Shown here in pieces: positions 5,607 through 6,622 of a DNA stretch of 6,622 nucleotides. The notes under the pieces are model-generated. The model saw only the letters and a program-made list of their open reading frames with translations, was not told the DNA's origin and did no database searches. Made by a program: the position numbers and the translations under genes. The stretch comes from Rhodoferax sp. (GTDB taxonomy: Bacteria > Pseudomonadota > Gammaproteobacteria > Burkholderiales > Burkholderiaceae_C). Location: positions 1-6,622 of the forward strand of contig JAQTSL010000211.1 in assembly GCA_028711355.1 (NCBI GenBank), in the 5' to 3' direction. The first letter of the stretch is position 1. Each line of letters opens with the position of its first letter.

Positions 5607-6578
5607 CCACGTGTTCGGGTCGCGCGCCGGCCGGTGCACGGCGTGCTGTTGCTTGACAAGCCGCTGGGCTGGAGCAGCAACGACGTGTTGCAAAAGGTAA
5701 AGTGGCTGTTGCGTGCCGAAAAAGCCGGTCATACCGGCACGCTCGATCCGTTGGCCAGCGGCGTGCTGCCGCTGTGTTTTGGCGCTGCCACCAAGTTCAG
5801 CCAGTTGCAGTTGGACGCCGATAAACGCTACCACGCCAGGCTTGAGTTGGGTATCAAAACCAGCACCGGTGACGCCGAAGGCGAAGTGATTCAGACCAGA
5901 CCGGTGGTGGTCAGTGTCGCCGACGTGGCGCGTGTGGCGCAGCAGTTCACCGGGGCCATTTCCCAAGTGCCGCCAATGCACAGCGCATTGAAGCAGGACG
6001 GCCGCGCGCTGTACCACTTGGCGCGGGCTGGATTAACCGTGGAGCGGTCTCCACGCGACCTGACAATCTATCAGCTAAATATGGCACTAGCGCGTACAGA
6101 GCAAGCGCAAGCTGCTATTGATATGGAAGTAACTTGCAGCAAGGGGACCTACATCCGCACGCTGGCTGAAGACATCGGTGAGGCGCTCGGTTGTGGTGCG
6201 CACCTGAGCGCGCTGCGACGCACTGGCACCGGTGGCTTTGACGTGGCGCAGTGCGTCACGCTGGCCGCACTGGAGCAAATGCCAGAGCCAGCACGGCTGC
6301 GCTGCCTGCTACCGCTGGACAGCCTGTTGCAGCAGCATCAACGTGTCACGCTGGACGCCGAGAATGCGCGCCGGTTCCTGAGCGGTTTGTCACGCCGTGG
6401 CGCTTGGCCAGACGCAGAGCAGGTGGCGGTATATGCGCAAGAAACAGGCGCGTTGCTGGGTACCGCCCGAATGAATGCTGGGGAACTGATTCCGGTGCGC
6501 TTGCTCAGCCTGATCGAAATTGAACAAATGAATTCTGAACTTTTAGAGAAAGCCAACCATGCCCCATCAACAAATTAG
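5583..6578 (+). CDS. truB: tRNA pseudouridine(55) synthase TruB
   Basis: TruB converts uridine 55 in the tRNA T-loop to pseudouridine and also acts as a tRNA-folding chaperone. From ATG 5583 the protein has 331 residues (E. coli 314). It has the RRPVHGVLLLDKPLGWSSN motif at 15-33 and the catalytic motif GHTGTLDPLASGVL at 49-62 with nucleophile Asp55. It also has VPPMHSALKQDGRALYHLAR at 129-148 and CSKGTYIRTLAEDIGEALGCGAHL at 185-208. A C-terminal PUA-like domain lies at about 245-310. No good Shine-Dalgarno site precedes 5583. The frame is open back to a TTG at 5532, but those 17 residues match nothing in the family. The first eight codons (MKILESAP) lie in the right arm of the inverted repeat, so the start may have been remodelled by that insertion. 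Residues 165-181 come from a codon-atypical segment listed separately. The last 20 bases overlap typA. Confidence 0.93.
   Translation: MKILESAPPRVRVARRPVHGVLLLDKPLGWSSNDVLQKVKWLLRAEKAGHTGTLDPLASGVLPLCFGAATKFSQLQLDADKRYHARLELGIKTSTGDAEGEVIQTRPVVVSVADVARVAQQFTGAISQVPPMHSALKQDGRALYHLARAGLTVERSPRDLTIYQLNMALARTEQAQAAIDMEVTCSKGTYIRTLAEDIGEALGCGAHLSALRRTGTGGFDVAQCVTLAALEQMPEPARLRCLLPLDSLLQQHQRVTLDAENARRFLSGLSRRGAWPDAEQVAVYAQETGALLGTARMNAGELIPVRLLSLIEIEQMNSELLEKANHAPSTN
6077..6125 (+). repeat. Probable dispersed-repeat fragment captured in frame within truB
   Basis: This stretch inside truB (residues about 165-181) is AT-richer than its surroundings: 22 of the 48 bases 6077-6124 are G or C by my count. 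It has two AGCGC copies at 6089-6093 and 6104-6108, offset by 15 bases, followed by AAGCTGCTATTGAT. It resembles the intergenic repeat I recall from Comamonadaceae genomes, of the form AGCGCTTATCCATCAAGCGC followed by TAGCAGCTAT, which has the same 15-base offset. Codons CTA, GCA, ACA, GTA and ACT cluster here and just after, although they are uncommon elsewhere in the window. The identification rests on memory and needs a search. Confidence 0.45.
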
Positions 6579-6622
6579 AAACATCGCCATCATTGCCCAC
6601 GTTGACCACGGCAAAACAACCA
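6559..6622 (+). CDS. typA: Ribosome-associated GTPase TypA/BipA (5' end only)
   Basis: Only the first 21 codons are in the window: a start MPHQQIRNIAIIAH followed by VDHGKTT. The P-loop (G1) motif AHVDHGKTT lies at 13-21. This beginning matches TypA/BipA, a translational GTPase of the EF-G group that binds the 70S ribosome and helps 50S assembly and stress or low-temperature growth. LepA would read more like RNFSIIAHIDHGKST, and EF-G would have HIDAGKTTTTE, so TypA fits best. ATG 6559 lies within the last 20 bases of truB in another frame, with a weak AGAGA at 6545-6549 as ribosome binding site; the overlap suggests translational coupling. Downstream of truB is the usual place for typA in Comamonadaceae. 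The gene is cut by the window edge, not truncated biologically as far as can be seen. Confidence 0.9.
   Translation, partial: MPHQQIRNIAIIAHVDHGKTT

Overview
The window is a stretch of bacterial chromosome carrying the conserved transcription and translation operon rimP-nusA-infB-rbfA-truB, followed by the first 64 bases of typA (bipA). All genes are on the + strand and closely spaced. Protein details suggest a betaproteobacterium of the Comamonadaceae, probably Rhodoferax-like. Examples are the long RimP with a VSSPGIDRPL motif, the two-part IF2 N-terminus, and a TruB that opens with a basic RRPVHGVLLLDKP stretch. Base composition is GC-rich, and codon use favours G or C at third positions. 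The family assignment rests on recalled resemblance, not on a search.

Layout: a short leader with a T-run (1-39); rimP (40-654); a 37-bp gap with a strong Shine-Dalgarno site; nusA (692-2191); a 73-bp gap with small potential hairpins; infB (2265-5144); a 12-bp gap; rbfA (5157-5525); a 57-bp gap largely occupied by an inverted-repeat element; truB (5583-6578); and typA, which starts inside the end of truB (6559 onward, cut by the window edge). No tRNA, rRNA, CRISPR array, transposase gene or intrinsic terminator is visible. No stretch over 300 bases lacks a gene.

The genes fit together. RimP and RbfA mature the 30S subunit, TruB makes the T-loop pseudouridine of tRNA, IF2 starts translation, NusA couples RNA polymerase pausing, termination and antitermination to translation, and TypA is a ribosome-associated GTPase.

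I see no new multigene system. The unusual signals are small and mostly in or near truB. First, an imperfect REP/MITE-like inverted repeat between rbfA and truB appears to supply truB's start codon and first eight codons. Second, a short AT-richer, codon-atypical segment inside truB resembles a dispersed Comamonadaceae intergenic repeat captured in frame. Smaller points are a TKID G4 motif in IF2, GATTTGAA repeats at the rimP-nusA junction, and competing hairpins before infB.
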